Positions 17,311 through 26,508 of a stretch of 64,000 nucleotides of DNA are shown in pieces. Positions within the stretch are counted from its first letter, which is position 1, and each line of letters begins with the position of its first letter. The position numbers and the translations under genes are program-made. The stretch is taken from assembly GCA_026393675.1 (NCBI GenBank), contig JAPKZQ010000045.1, positions 1 to 64,000 on the forward strand, given 5' to 3'. The DNA comes from Acidobacteriota bacterium (lineage in GTDB: Bacteria > Acidobacteriota > Vicinamibacteria > Vicinamibacterales > JAKQTR01). Under the pieces are notes generated by a model. That model saw only the letters and a list, made by a program, of their open reading frames with translations. It had not been told where the DNA came from and ran no database searches.

Positions 17311-17460
17311 GGGAAGACTCCTGGATCAGGAACCGGGGGCGGGAGATCGCGCGCCGAGAGAATAGCACACGACGTTCTGAGCGAGGCCGAAGGACCCATC
17401 CGGGGCCGGTCAACCCGGCCAACCTGCGAAAGCGTCCATCACGGCCGGAACTACCACCGC

Positions 17461-17676
17461 GTGGAGCCCGACCTGGACGTGACGGTCCCCCTGTTCATCC
17501 TGTGGACGCGCAAGAAGAAGGGCCTCACGCAGGACCAGATGGCGAAAGCGCTCGGCGTCTCGCAGCAGGCGTACCGAAAGTTAGAGATCCCCGGGAAGAG
17601 CAACCCGCGCCTGAAGACGCTGTCGCGGCTCTGCGGCACGCTGGGGCTGGAACTGGAACTGCGCCCCGTGGAGTGA
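17461..17676 (+). CDS. HTH protein resembling the C-terminus of a HicB antitoxin
   Basis: The frame encodes VTVPLFILWTRKKKGLTQDQ, MAKALGVSQQAYRKLEIPGK, SNPRLKTLSRLCGTLGLELE and LRPVE, an XRE-type helix-turn-helix of the kind at the end of HicB antitoxins. It starts at a GTG. The open frame continues upstream to about 17400 (GRNYHRVEPDL) without the expected HicB beta-sheet domain, so the gene is probably 5'-truncated, and no HicA toxin is adjacent. It may be an orphan DNA-binding remnant. Confidence 0.65.
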   Translation: MEPDLDVTVPLFILWTRKKKGLTQDQMAKALGVSQQAYRKLEIPGKSNPRLKTLSRLCGTLGLELELRPVE

Positions 17677-17778
17677 GCTGCGAAGGCGCGCAGACGATGG
17701 CGCCGATCGGCCCGCAGCAGCCGGGCGTCAGGCCGGGGTGTGAGATAGAATCGAGTCTTCCCGCCAGGAGGATCCGTC

Positions 17779-18906
17779 ATGGTGCGAGCGCGTCCTGTGG
17801 TCGTCTGCCTCGTCGTGCTGTCCGGTCTCGCGGTGTCCGGGGTCGTTGGCCTCGCGCAGCGGACCGGGTCACTCCAGGGAGCCTCCACGGCCGCCCCCGG
17901 GTATCCCGCGCCCGTTCAAGGTGACTACGTCCTCAAGAACGTCGCATTCGCCGGTGGCGAGCGCTTGCCCGAGTTGCGACTGCACTATCGTACGATCGGG
18001 CAACCTCGCAAGGATGGTGCGGGCGTGGTTCGCAATGCGGTGCTCGTGTTGCACGGCACGACCGGCAGCGGGGCGCAGTTTCTGGCACAGTCGTTTGCCG
18101 GTGAGTTGTTTGGCGCCGGCCAGTTGCTGGATGCGACGAAGTACTTCCTCGTGCTCGTCGACAACATTGGCCATGGCGGGTCGAGCCGGCCGAGCGACGG
18201 GCTGCGCGCGAAGTTTCCGAAGTACGGCTATCGGGACATGGTCACCGCCCAGTATCGGCTGCTCACCGAGGGCCTCGGCGTGAACCACCTGCGGCTTGTG
18301 ATTGGCACGTCGATGGGCGGGATGCACTCGTGGCTGTGGGGTGAGATGTATCCCGATTTCATGGATGCGTTGATGCCGCTCGCCAGCCTGCCGACCCAGA
18401 TTTCCGGGCGCAATCGCATGTGGCGCCGGATCGCCATCGATGCCATCCGCAGCGACCCCGAGTGGCAGGACGGAAACTATTCCGCGCAGCCGAGGGGCCT
18501 TCGCACGGCGGCCGCGATGCTCAATTTCATGAGCAGCAATCCCGTGATGCACCAGGCGGCGGCGCCCACCCTCGAAGCCGCCGACCAGGCGTTCGATGCC
18601 TACGTGAACAACTATCTGAAGACCGCCGACGCCAACAACGTGATGTACGCGCTCCAGGCTTCCTGGGATTACGATCCGGGCCCGGCACTCGAGAAGATCA
18701 AGGTGCCTCTGGTGGCCGTGAACTCGGCGGACGATCTCATCAATCCGCCCGAGCTGGGTATCCTCGAGCGGGAGATCAGGCGCGTCGCCAGCGGCCGTGC
18801 GTTCGTCATACCCCTGAGCGACAAGACACGCGGCCATGGGAGCCACACCATTGCGGCGCTGTGGAAGAACTACCTGGCGGATCTGCTTGCGGCCACCGAG
18901 AAGTAG
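17779..18906 (+). CDS. Secreted alpha/beta hydrolase of the MetX-like family
   Basis: The 375-residue protein has a signal peptide (VVVCLVVLSGLAVSGVVGLA) and an alpha/beta hydrolase fold related to homoserine O-acetyltransferase: LVLHGTTGSGAQFL, DNIGHGGSSRP, nucleophile Ser178 in GTSMGGMHS, an Asp at 318-319 in NSADDLINP and His356 in GHGSH. Its export argues against a biosynthetic acyltransferase; a secreted esterase or lipase-like role is more likely. AGGAGG lies seven bases before the ATG. Confidence 0.88.
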   Translation: MVRARPVVVCLVVLSGLAVSGVVGLAQRTGSLQGASTAAPGYPAPVQGDYVLKNVAFAGGERLPELRLHYRTIGQPRKDGAGVVRNAVLVLHGTTGSGAQFLAQSFAGELFGAGQLLDATKYFLVLVDNIGHGGSSRPSDGLRAKFPKYGYRDMVTAQYRLLTEGLGVNHLRLVIGTSMGGMHSWLWGEMYPDFMDALMPLASLPTQISGRNRMWRRIAIDAIRSDPEWQDGNYSAQPRGLRTAAAMLNFMSSNPVMHQAAAPTLEAADQAFDAYVNNYLKTADANNVMYALQASWDYDPGPALEKIKVPLVAVNSADDLINPPELGILEREIRRVASGRAFVIPLSDKTRGHGSHTIAALWKNYLADLLAATEK

Positions 18907-19280
18907 TCTCTATCTCGCCCGGCGGTGAGAGTTCCTCGATGGTTGAAGTGAGCATAGGGTCCCTTCTCAGACAGTGACTCGGGCCTCCCACCGGCCCGAA
19001 GACGGGCACTGACACAGGACACAGAGAGTCGACGAGGCAGACATGAAGCGCGTATCGACTGGGCCCACTCCGGGAAGCGCCGCCGGCCCCGGCGAAAGAG
19101 CCGATCAAGAAGTAGTCAGTCGGTTACGAACGTCTGGCAACAGCGCCCGGCCTGGTCGGCTGTGGCAGCGACGCGGCCGTGATCGGGGTGTTCGCGCGGC
19201 TCGAACGGTCACGCGAACGCTCGCGACAGTTCGTCGCGACGGACAGCGAACGAACGGGCACCGGGCTATACTTGGGTTGT
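18907..19280. other. Intergenic stretch without a supportable gene
   Basis: No open frame here has a recognisable protein pattern. A TATACT box at 19267-19272 lies eight bases before the efflux gene ATG and may be its -10 element; no good -35 was found. Confidence 0.5.
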
Positions 19281-20594
19281 ATGCTGAGACACACCTGCTA
19301 CGTCGCTTCACTCGTCACTCTACCTCTGTTGCTGGTCGCATGCTCGTCTCCCGGCGGCAGCCCGAACGGATCGGCCGGTGGCAGCCAGGCTGGCCGGGCA
19401 GGAGGACGCGGAACTGGCGGCCCCGTGCCGGTCGTAACAGCGCGGGTCGAGCAGAAGCCCGTGCCGGTCACCCTGCAGATCGTCGGGACGGTCGAGGCGA
19501 TGTCCAGCGTGCAGATTCGGGCGCAGGTGACCGGCCAATTGAGCGCCATTCATTTCGCGGAAGGCCAGGAGGTCCGGACAGGGCAGCCGCTCTTCAGCCT
19601 CGATTCCCGGCCCTTCCTGGCGGCCGTCCAGCAGGCTGAGGCAGTCCTGGCCCGTGACACGGCCACGTTGCAGAACGCGCAGGCCCAGCAGGCGCGAGCC
19701 GAGACGCTGTTCCAGCGCGGGCTGATTCCGCGCGACCAGTACGACAGCCAGCGCGCCGGCGCGGCGTCCCTGACTGCAACCGTGGCGGCTGACACGGCCG
19801 CGGTCGAGAGCGCCCGGTTGAACGTTCAGTACGCGGACATCAACTCACCCATCAGCGGACGAACGGGAACGCTCGGGGCGCACGCGGGAGACCTGGTCCG
19901 AGCCAACGACACAACCCCCCTCGTCGTCATCAATCAGCTGTCACCGGTCTACGTGACCTTCTCCGTCCCGGGGCGCTACGTGGCAGACATTCGTCACTAC
20001 CAGGCGCAGAAGCCTCTGTCGGTCACCGCGACCGGGCCAGCAGATTCGACCTCGATCGCTCCTGCCGCCGGGAACGTGGGATCCACGCCGCGTGCGAGTA
20101 ACACAGGAAGTGGGGCGGCTTCAGCCCCAACCGCACCGGCCCCCTCGGCCAGAGGCGTCCTCAGTTTCATCGACAACACCGTGGATTCGACGACGGGAAC
20201 GATCCGTTTGAAGGGAACGTTCCCGAACAGCGATCGCCAGTTGTGGCCGGGCGCGTTCGTGCAGGTGACGCTCCAGTTGACGACCAACTCCAACGCCCTG
20301 GTCGTGCCGGTGACCGCCCTGCAGGTGTCGCAGGATGGACAGTATGTGTACATCGTCAAGGCGGACCGCACGGTCGAAATGCGGATGGTCAGGGCCGAGC
20401 GGCAGCAAGGCGACCAGGTCGTGATCGCCGCGGGAGTCTCCGCGGGCGAGGTGGTGGTGACCGACGGGCAGCTTCGCCTGACGCCTGGCGCCAGCGTGTC
20501 GGAGCGCGGCGACACTGGCAGGGGCCGCGGCCCGGTGGGTGGCCGCAGCGGGAGTCAGGCGAAAGACAACGGCGGCCAACGAGGCGGCCAGTAG
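19281..20594 (+). CDS. RND efflux periplasmic adaptor (membrane fusion lipoprotein)
   Basis: The 437-residue protein begins MLRHTCYVASLVTLPLLLVA with a lipobox ending in Cys (LLLVACSS), so it should be a lipoprotein. The HlyD/AcrA-type core is visible: TARVEQKPVPVTLQIVGTVE, the lipoyl half-motif GQLSAIHFAEGQEVRTGQPL, a hairpin of about 60 residues (AVLARDTATLQNAQAQQARA), then DINSPISGRTG. The ATG at 19281 is chosen because the signal peptide starts there; the frame extends 34 codons upstream without signal features. A low-complexity insert around residues 240-285 (alanine/proline/threonine-rich) is unusual. It forms a pair with the RND permease 12 bases downstream. Confidence 0.95.
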   Translation: MLRHTCYVASLVTLPLLLVACSSPGGSPNGSAGGSQAGRAGGRGTGGPVPVVTARVEQKPVPVTLQIVGTVEAMSSVQIRAQVTGQLSAIHFAEGQEVRTGQPLFSLDSRPFLAAVQQAEAVLARDTATLQNAQAQQARAETLFQRGLIPRDQYDSQRAGAASLTATVAADTAAVESARLNVQYADINSPISGRTGTLGAHAGDLVRANDTTPLVVINQLSPVYVTFSVPGRYVADIRHYQAQKPLSVTATGPADSTSIAPAAGNVGSTPRASNTGSGAASAPTAPAPSARGVLSFIDNTVDSTTGTIRLKGTFPNSDRQLWPGAFVQVTLQLTTNSNALVVPVTALQVSQDGQYVYIVKADRTVEMRMVRAERQQGDQVVIAAGVSAGEVVVTDGQLRLTPGASVSERGDTGRGRGPVGGRSGSQAKDNGGQRGGQ

Positions 20595-20606
20595 CCTGAG
20601 GACATC

Positions 20607-23600
20607 ATGAACTTCGCGGAAACTTTCATCCGTCGCCCGGTGGCGACGACGCTGCTGGTGCTCTCGATCCTGATTTTCGGGGTGATGGGGTACCGGCTCC
20701 TGCCGGTCAGCGATCTGCCCACCGTCGATTTCCCGACGATCCAGGTGAATGCGGGCCTGCCGGGGGCCAGCCCGGAAACGATGGCGGCCTCGGTCGCGAC
20801 GCCGCTCGAGAAGCAGTTCTCGACGATCGCCGGCGTCAGCTCCATCAGCTCCAGCAACACGCAGGGCAGCACCACCATCACTCTCCAGTTCGACCTGAGC
20901 CGCTCAATCGACGCGGCGGCCCAGGACGTCCAGTCGATGATCGCGCGCGCTCAGCGCTCGCTGCCGCCGGGGATGCCCTCGCCACCGTCGTTTCAGAAGG
21001 TCAATCCCGCCGATTCTCCGGTCCTGTTCCTCACGCTGAGCTCGGCGACGCTGCCCTTGTCGCGGCTCGATCGCTACGCGCAGAACCTCCTCGCGCAGCG
21101 CCTCTCGATGGTCACCGGAGTGGCGCAGGTGAACGTCTTCGGGTCGCAGAAGTTCGCGGTGCGCGTGGACGTCGATCCCCAGCAGCTCGCGTCGAGGCAG
21201 ATCGGCATCGACCAGGTGGCGCAGGCGATCGCATCGGCGAACGTCAACCGCCCGACGGGAACGCTCTACGGGCCGGACCGCAATTACGTGGTCCAGGCGT
21301 CGGGGCAGCTGCTGAACGCCGACGCGTACACCTCGATCGTGGTCGCCTATCGGAACGGCAGCCCGGTCCGGCTGAACGAGGTCGCGCACGTCTACGACGG
21401 TGTCGAGAACGAACGCAACGCGGGTTGGTACAACGGGTCCCGCACGATCTATCTCGCCATCCAGCGGCAGCCTGGCACCAACACCGTCGAGGTCGTGGAC
21501 CGCATCAAGGCGCTGCTGCCCCAGTTGGAGCAGCAGCTTCCGGCCTCGGTCCAGCTTAGAGTCCGGAGCGACCGGTCGGTCCCGATCCGCGAGTCGGTGG
21601 ACGACGTGAAGTCCACGCTGCAGCTGACGGTCTGCCTCGTTGTGCTCGTCATCTTCCTGTTCCTGCGCAACGTGTCGGCGACAATCATCCCCAGCCTCGC
21701 GCTGCCCTTCTCGATCGTCGGCACGTTCGCCGTGATGTACGTCCTCGACTACAGCCTCGACAACCTGTCGATGATGGCGCTGACCCTCTCGGTGGGATTC
21801 GTGGTGGACGACGCCATCGTCATGCTGGAGAACATCGTCCGGCACATGGAGATGGGCAAGTCGCGGTTGCAGGCGGCGCTCGACGGTTCGAAGGAGGTGT
21901 CGTTCACCATCATCTCGATGACGCTGTCGCTCACCGCCGTCTTCATCCCCGTGCTCTTCATGGGCGGGGTGGTCGGCCGGCTGATGCACGAGTTCGCGGT
22001 GACGATCGGCGCGGCGATTCTCGTGTCCGGTTTCGTGTCGCTCACCCTCACGCCGATGCTCTGCAGTCGGTTCCTGAAAGCGCCCCACGCGATTCGGCAT
22101 GGACGGTTCTACAACGCCATGGAGTGGATGTTCGACGGCTGGCTGCGAGGCTACTCATGGTCGCTGCGGCAGACCATCCGCTTCAAGGGCGCAACCATGG
22201 TGGTGTCGGCGCTCGTGCTCGCCGGCACGGTGTACCTGTTCACCATCATCCCGATGGGGTTCATTCCCAGCGTGGACACCGGCCAGTTGAGCGGCCAGAT
22301 CGAGACCAGCCAGGGACTCGGCTTCGAGGCCACAGTTGCCCGCGTCAAGGACGTGATGAACGTCCTCGCGCGCGACCCCAACGTCGCCGGCTACACGGCG
22401 AATGTCGGCGGTGCGGGCGGTCGCCTGAGCGTGGATCTCAAACCGCGCCAGCAGCGGTCGCTCGACGCCGACCGGGTGATCGAGGCACTGCGGCCGAAGT
22501 TCGCCGGCATCCCGGGCATCCGGGTCTTCCTGACGAATCCGCCGGCGATTCGCATCGGCGGCATGATGTCGCGCAGCCAGTACCAGTACACGCTGCAGGA
22601 TCCCGACACCGACGAACTGTACCGCGCGGCGCCCCGATTCGAGGCCGCGCTCCGCACGCTCGAGGGCTTCGAGGACGTGACGTCCGACCTGCAGATCCGC
22701 AACCCGCAGGTCACCGTCGACCTCGACCGCGATCAGATCGCGGCGCTCGGCCTCACCGTGGACGAGGTGGAATTGGCGCTGACCTCGGCGTACGGATCGC
22801 GGCAGGTGTCGCAGATCTTCGCGGCCGACGATCAGTACCAGGTCATCCTGCAGGTCGACCCTCGCTACCAACGCGATCCGGCCGCCCTCTCCATGCTGTA
22901 TGTGCAGACGGAAGCGGGCAAGCTTGTGCCCCTCTCGACCATCGTCGCTACCCGTCAGACGGTCGGACCGCTGTCGGTCAACCACACTGGCCAGTTGCCG
23001 TCGGTGACACTCTCGTTCAACCTCCGGCCGGGGGTCTCACTGGGCGATGCCGTGTCACGCGTGCAGGCGGTTGCGCGCGACATTTTGCCGGCCACCGTGT
23101 CGGGCAGCTTCCAGGGTACGGCGCAGGCGTTCCAGGATTCGATGACCGGCCTCGGGTGGGTACTCGCCCTCGCGATTTTCGTGATCTACGTGGTGCTCGG
23201 CATCCTCTACGAGAGCTTCATCCACCCACTCACGATTCTCTCCGGTCTGCCATCGGCGGGCTTCGGCGCGTTGATCACGCTGCTGCTGTTCCGACACGAC
23301 CTGAACATCTACGCCTTCGTCGGCATCATCATGCTGGTGGGCTTGGTGAAGAAGAACGGCATCATCATGATCGACTTCGCGATTGCGTCACGGCGCCGGG
23401 ACAACCTGAGCGCCGCCGAGGCCATCTACGACGCGTGTCGCGTCCGCTTTCGGCCGATCATGATGACGACGATGGCGGCGCTCATGGGCACGTTGCCGAT
23501 CGCGCTCGGCTGGGGCGCCGGTTCCGAGGCGCGGCGGCCGCTTGGCCTCGCCGTCGTGGGCGGCCTGCTCGTGTCGCAGACGCTCACCCTCTATGTGACG

Positions 23601-23720
23601 CCGATCTTCTACATCTACATGGAACACTTCCAGGAGTGGCTGGGTCACCGGAAGGCTGCGAGGCAGTCGGCGCTCCCACGACTCGACGTCTCGGTGGACG
23701 GGGGCGAGAGCGGGGGTTGA
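20607..23720 (+). CDS. RND multidrug efflux permease (HAE-1 family)
   Basis: The 1037-residue inner-membrane pump starts MNFAETFIRRPVATTLLVLS. It shows the RND landmarks: the first membrane helix, a PTVDFPTIQVNAGLPGASPE porter entry, the GFVVDDAIVMLENIVRHMEM motif with the proton-relay aspartates in transmembrane helix 4, and the second-half equivalent GLVKKNGIIMIDFAI with Lys. It resembles MdtB/MdtC-type transporters. GAGGA precedes the ATG, and it is co-transcribed with the adaptor. No outer-membrane channel gene follows; the pump must use one encoded elsewhere. Confidence 0.97.
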   Translation: MNFAETFIRRPVATTLLVLSILIFGVMGYRLLPVSDLPTVDFPTIQVNAGLPGASPETMAASVATPLEKQFSTIAGVSSISSSNTQGSTTITLQFDLSRSIDAAAQDVQSMIARAQRSLPPGMPSPPSFQKVNPADSPVLFLTLSSATLPLSRLDRYAQNLLAQRLSMVTGVAQVNVFGSQKFAVRVDVDPQQLASRQIGIDQVAQAIASANVNRPTGTLYGPDRNYVVQASGQLLNADAYTSIVVAYRNGSPVRLNEVAHVYDGVENERNAGWYNGSRTIYLAIQRQPGTNTVEVVDRIKALLPQLEQQLPASVQLRVRSDRSVPIRESVDDVKSTLQLTVCLVVLVIFLFLRNVSATIIPSLALPFSIVGTFAVMYVLDYSLDNLSMMALTLSVGFVVDDAIVMLENIVRHMEMGKSRLQAALDGSKEVSFTIISMTLSLTAVFIPVLFMGGVVGRLMHEFAVTIGAAILVSGFVSLTLTPMLCSRFLKAPHAIRHGRFYNAMEWMFDGWLRGYSWSLRQTIRFKGATMVVSALVLAGTVYLFTIIPMGFIPSVDTGQLSGQIETSQGLGFEATVARVKDVMNVLARDPNVAGYTANVGGAGGRLSVDLKPRQQRSLDADRVIEALRPKFAGIPGIRVFLTNPPAIRIGGMMSRSQYQYTLQDPDTDELYRAAPRFEAALRTLEGFEDVTSDLQIRNPQVTVDLDRDQIAALGLTVDEVELALTSAYGSRQVSQIFAADDQYQVILQVDPRYQRDPAALSMLYVQTEAGKLVPLSTIVATRQTVGPLSVNHTGQLPSVTLSFNLRPGVSLGDAVSRVQAVARDILPATVSGSFQGTAQAFQDSMTGLGWVLALAIFVIYVVLGILYESFIHPLTILSGLPSAGFGALITLLLFRHDLNIYAFVGIIMLVGLVKKNGIIMIDFAIASRRRDNLSAAEAIYDACRVRFRPIMMTTMAALMGTLPIALGWGAGSEARRPLGLAVVGGLLVSQTLTLYVTPIFYIYMEHFQEWLGHRKAARQSALPRLDVSVDGGESGG

Positions 23721-23789
23721 GCGCGCCAGCGCTGGCTTACGCCGTCGAGGAGCCCTCCGGGCCGACCTCAGCTTGATGTCGCACGGGAT

Positions 23790-24020
23790 TCAGGCGGCTG
23801 ACGAGTTCACCAATTCTACGGTGAGGCCTTGCGATCCTGGAGCGAGAGCGACGTTCAGCTTCTCGAAGCCGATGATCCGACCACTGGCGTCCTTCATGAA
23901 CACCGTGTCATCGTCGGCCTCTTGTGCCACGTGTTCGGTCGCAGGATCACCGAGCCAGACCGTCAGCGTCTTGGCGAAGGCGTCGTAGTAGACCCTGATT
24001 CTGTCCAAGTCGGATCGCAT
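23790..24020 (-). CDS. DUF2283 family small protein
   Basis: The 76-residue protein (IRVYYDAFAKTLTVWLGDPA, then SGRIIGFEKLNVALAPGSQG) has the DUF2283 pattern: a beta hairpin and the conserved GFE motif. The function of the family is unknown. TAGGAT lies six bases before the ATG, suggesting a leaderless transcript. A truncated paralogue is at 12665-12760. The gene starts next to the tRNA-Cys-derived repeat at 24035-24087. Confidence 0.85.
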   Translation of the reverse strand: MRSDLDRIRVYYDAFAKTLTVWLGDPATEHVAQEADDDTVFMKDASGRIIGFEKLNVALAPGSQGLTVELVNSSAA

Positions 24021-24034
24021 TGCTTGATCCTAGC

Positions 24035-24087
24035 GGGAATTGGAGGCGCCGTCCCGATTTGAACCGGAGAATGGAGGTTTTGCAGAC
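24035..24087 (-). repeat. Partial tRNA-Cys copy 1 (3' half plus flank), possible attachment site
   Basis: This 53-bp stretch matches 39783-39835 (the tRNA-Cys 3' end with its flank) except for one base. It covers the anticodon loop to the 3' end plus six bases beyond, in the same orientation as the complete gene. Similarity ends exactly after the anticodon loop (TGCAGAC). Direct repeats of a tRNA 3' half are a usual trace of integrase-mediated insertion. Confidence 0.9.
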
Positions 24088-24131
24088 GGCTGGCGGCCCT
24101 GGGCGGATCGGCTGTACAGCGACACTGGTGG

Positions 24132-24926
24132 TCACACCTGCGAGTAGTCCGTGGGTCGCAGGAACATCACCGTCGTGGCTGAAACCGTGTTCGCGAATGC
24201 CGGGTCGGCGCTCAGCTTCTTCCAATCCGGGGAATTGCGGAAGTCCTCCCACACTTTCTCGCGTGCCGCCATGTCCTGATGAACCGTCATGTACACCAGG
24301 TTCGGCTGTCTCCGGCCGACGAGGGTCTGTCCGAAGAACACCGGCCTCAAGCCAACGCGGTCGAAGATTCCGATTTCGCCTCCCTCGTTGAACATCTCGA
24401 TCTTCTTCAGCGCGGCTGATTCACTGTGGCTTTCGTAGATGCGCAATTCGAAGAGCCGCGCCTTCTTTCCGGCCGTTTCCGCCGGGATTCGCATCCTCGG
24501 CACGTTCTTGAGCGCCCACAGCAACGAACTCTCGTATCGCGTATACGCGGGATTGTCGATGGAGGCTCCCAGGTAGGCGGCGGCGGCCTTCTGATACTCC
24601 ACGTCCGCAGCCAGTCTCTCGGGAACCGCGAGGAGTGACCCCAGGTTCGGATATGGGATCAACACATACAGGAAGAGGGCGTTGCTGCCGGACACCACAT
24701 TGAACACCCCAACCGGAGTGACACCCAGCCTGTTAAACGCGGGGATACAGGCCTTTGAGAGGTAGTCGTTGAGGACGGTCTTCCGGTTGCCAGTCGGCAT
24801 TTCATAGACCCGCAGCTCATAGAACTCCCGCGGGGCCACTTGAGCGAACGCCTGGCTGCCCGGCCATCCGGCGAGGACGGCACCGCCAGCCAGCGAAGAG
24901 GACTTGATGAACTCACGCCGTTTCAC
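24132..24926 (-). CDS. NIPSNAP-domain protein with Tat-type signal
   Basis: The 264-residue protein begins with RREFIKSSSLAGGAVLAGWP, a twin-arginine-type signal, then two ferredoxin-like halves: REFYELRVYEMPTGNRK... and RLFELRIYESHSESAALKK. This is the duplicated NIPSNAP pattern. NIPSNAP proteins are of uncertain role; the dimeric alpha-beta barrel fold suggests binding of a small ligand. GTG 24926 is chosen because GGAGGTG lies five bases upstream and the signal peptide begins there. The gene is alone between two partial tRNA-Cys copies, as though carried in as one unit. Confidence 0.9.
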   Translation of the reverse strand: MKRREFIKSSSLAGGAVLAGWPGSQAFAQVAPREFYELRVYEMPTGNRKTVLNDYLSKACIPAFNRLGVTPVGVFNVVSGSNALFLYVLIPYPNLGSLLAVPERLAADVEYQKAAAAYLGASIDNPAYTRYESSLLWALKNVPRMRIPAETAGKKARLFELRIYESHSESAALKKIEMFNEGGEIGIFDRVGLRPVFFGQTLVGRRQPNLVYMTVHQDMAAREKVWEDFRNSPDWKKLSADPAFANTVSATTVMFLRPTDYSQV

Positions 24927-25086
24927 GATTCCACCTCCGCGATCGAAGGGGGGCAGGTCCGCACAAGACGATGAGATTACTGCACGCGTGTCGGTCGCGC
25001 AAGGAGCACGGGGGCAGCGTCCCGGCGCGGTCAGTCTGAGGCTGGAGGTGCAGACGAGCGCGGACCTCGGTCGTCCTGGTGAAGTG

Positions 25087-25134
25087 TGGAGGCGCCGTCC
25101 GGATTTGAACCGGAGAATGGAGGTTCTTGCAGAC
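25087..25134 (-). repeat. Partial tRNA-Cys copy 2, possible attachment site
   Basis: This 48-bp stretch matches the tRNA-Cys 3' half at 39789-39835 with one inserted C, in the same orientation as copy 1 and the complete gene. As with copy 1, the match ends after TGCAGAC in the anticodon loop. Copies 1 and 2 bracket the NIPSNAP gene; copy 2 and the complete gene bracket 14.7 kb of accessory genes. Confidence 0.9.
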
Positions 25135-25361
25135 GGGTAACGGCACCGATCACGAACCGCAGAACCAGGCCGGATAGCGCGTCTTGGGCCAGTCGTTTTC
25201 GCCCCATCGAGGAGCCAGAAAGCACAGCGAATGTCTCCTCCGAATCCTGTTAGACAGATCGATCGACTGCGGGTCTTCTTCCCGAAGAGGAACCCGATGC
25301 GCTTGCAAGATCACGGGCGATGGCTCTGCAAATCGGGAGGCGCGACCGCCTCGCTCACGGC

Positions 25362-26501
25362 TCACGGCAGATTGAGCTCCGTGCAGAAGGTGGTAAACGG
25401 GAGCACCGTGACTCTGCCGGACGCGTAGTGACGATCGCCGCGATGGACCTGGAAGAACCGGGGGATCGGAGTTCGTTCGGCGCAGTAGTGGACCGCCGCG
25501 CTGATGGCGCGCTCGCCAGTCTTGCATTCGACTGCGAACTGCGGTCGCCCGCCGCGCAGGACCACAAAATCGACCTCGCGTCGGTCGGTGTCTCTGAGGA
25601 AGCGGAGCTCCATGCGGAAGCCCTCGGTGTCCTCGATCCAGTGGCAGTACTTGAGCAGCTGGCACGCCACCAGGTTCTCGAAGCGCGCGCCGGGGTCGGC
25701 CACGGCCGACCAGTCCCACAGGTAGATCTTCTTCTCCTTCTTCACCGCTCGGATCCGGGGTGAGCCGAACGGCGGCAGGCGGAAACAGACGTACATGTTC
25801 TCCAGGATCGTCAGCCATCGTTCGACGGTCTTGTGATCAACCTCCAGGTCCTGCCGCAGGTTGGCTACAGACAATGGCGTGCCGACGCGCTCCGGCAGCA
25901 AGTCGACGAGCTGCTCGACGAGGCTCACCTCGCGAACCCGCTCCAGATCTCGCAGGTCTTCGCGAATCACCCTGGCCAGACGATCCCGCTGCCAAATGCG
26001 ATGCTCGACCTCGTCCTGGCGAAAGAGCGGCTCCGGAAAGCCGCCGAACCGGAGCAACGCGTCGAGGTGCGACCTGGACGGCTTCGGGTCGAGCTCGCGC
26101 AGCGAGAACGGGTGCAGGCGGAAGTAGCGATACCGATTGGCGAGAGAATCGCCTCCTTTGCGGTAGTAGTCGAGTCTGGCCGACCCGGTGACGACGATGC
26201 GACGGAAGGACTTCTCAGTGTCGTAGATACCCTTGAGCAGGTTGCGCCAGCGAGCGTACTTGTGCACTTCATCAAATATGAGGAGCGGCTCGTTTGCCGG
26301 CAGCTCGACCCGTCGCAACCGCGCCGCAGCCCTCGGGTCGTCCCAGTTGAAATAGGCCGGATGCCGCTCCGTGGCTTTCCGGCCGAGAAGAGAGAGCGCC
26401 AAGGTCGTCTTACCCACTTGCCGCGGCCCGCCGACGAAGACCATCTTGCCCGTTGCCAGCGCCTTGTCCACCGCCGGTGCCAGGTATCGTGGAGTCATCA
26501 T
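25362..26501 (-). CDS. AAA ATPase with DUF4143 domain
   Basis: The 379-residue protein has Walker A GGPRQVGKTTLAL at residues 24-36, Walker B LLIFDEVHKY, and a C-terminal DUF4143 region containing FENLVACQLLKYCHWIEDTE and LRGGRPQFAVECKTGE, which resembles a degenerate nuclease-like fold. Such ATPases are common accessory genes with no settled role. A 24-bp perfect palindrome at 26517-26540 overlaps the probable promoter, and TATACT lies seven bases before the ATG. Confidence 0.93.
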   Translation of the reverse strand: MMTPRYLAPAVDKALATGKMVFVGGPRQVGKTTLALSLLGRKATERHPAYFNWDDPRAAARLRRVELPANEPLLIFDEVHKYARWRNLLKGIYDTEKSFRRIVVTGSARLDYYRKGGDSLANRYRYFRLHPFSLRELDPKPSRSHLDALLRFGGFPEPLFRQDEVEHRIWQRDRLARVIREDLRDLERVREVSLVEQLVDLLPERVGTPLSVANLRQDLEVDHKTVERWLTILENMYVCFRLPPFGSPRIRAVKKEKKIYLWDWSAVADPGARFENLVACQLLKYCHWIEDTEGFRMELRFLRDTDRREVDFVVLRGGRPQFAVECKTGERAISAAVHYCAERTPIPRFFQVHRGDRHYASGRVTVLPFTTFCTELNLP

Positions 26502-26508
26502 GAATGGG

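Noticed and set aside
23724-23742. GCCAGCGCTGGC palindrome after the RND permease, considered as a terminator
   Set aside because: The stem is only six base pairs and is followed by just two T residues; too weak to call.
22124-23776. 550-codon plus-strand frame within the RND permease gene
   Set aside because: It is the shifted frame of a GC-rich gene, rich in Arg, Pro and Gly, with no motif; the RND frame is continuous.
24035-25134. Two tRNA-Cys-like sequences considered as functional tRNA genes
   Set aside because: Only the anticodon loop to the 3' end is present; the D-arm and the 5' acceptor strand are missing in both.
25150-25818. 222-codon minus-strand frame at the end of the ATPase gene
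   Set aside because: Most lies inside the ATPase coding region in another frame; the last 50 residues between 25150 and 25361 have no known pattern.
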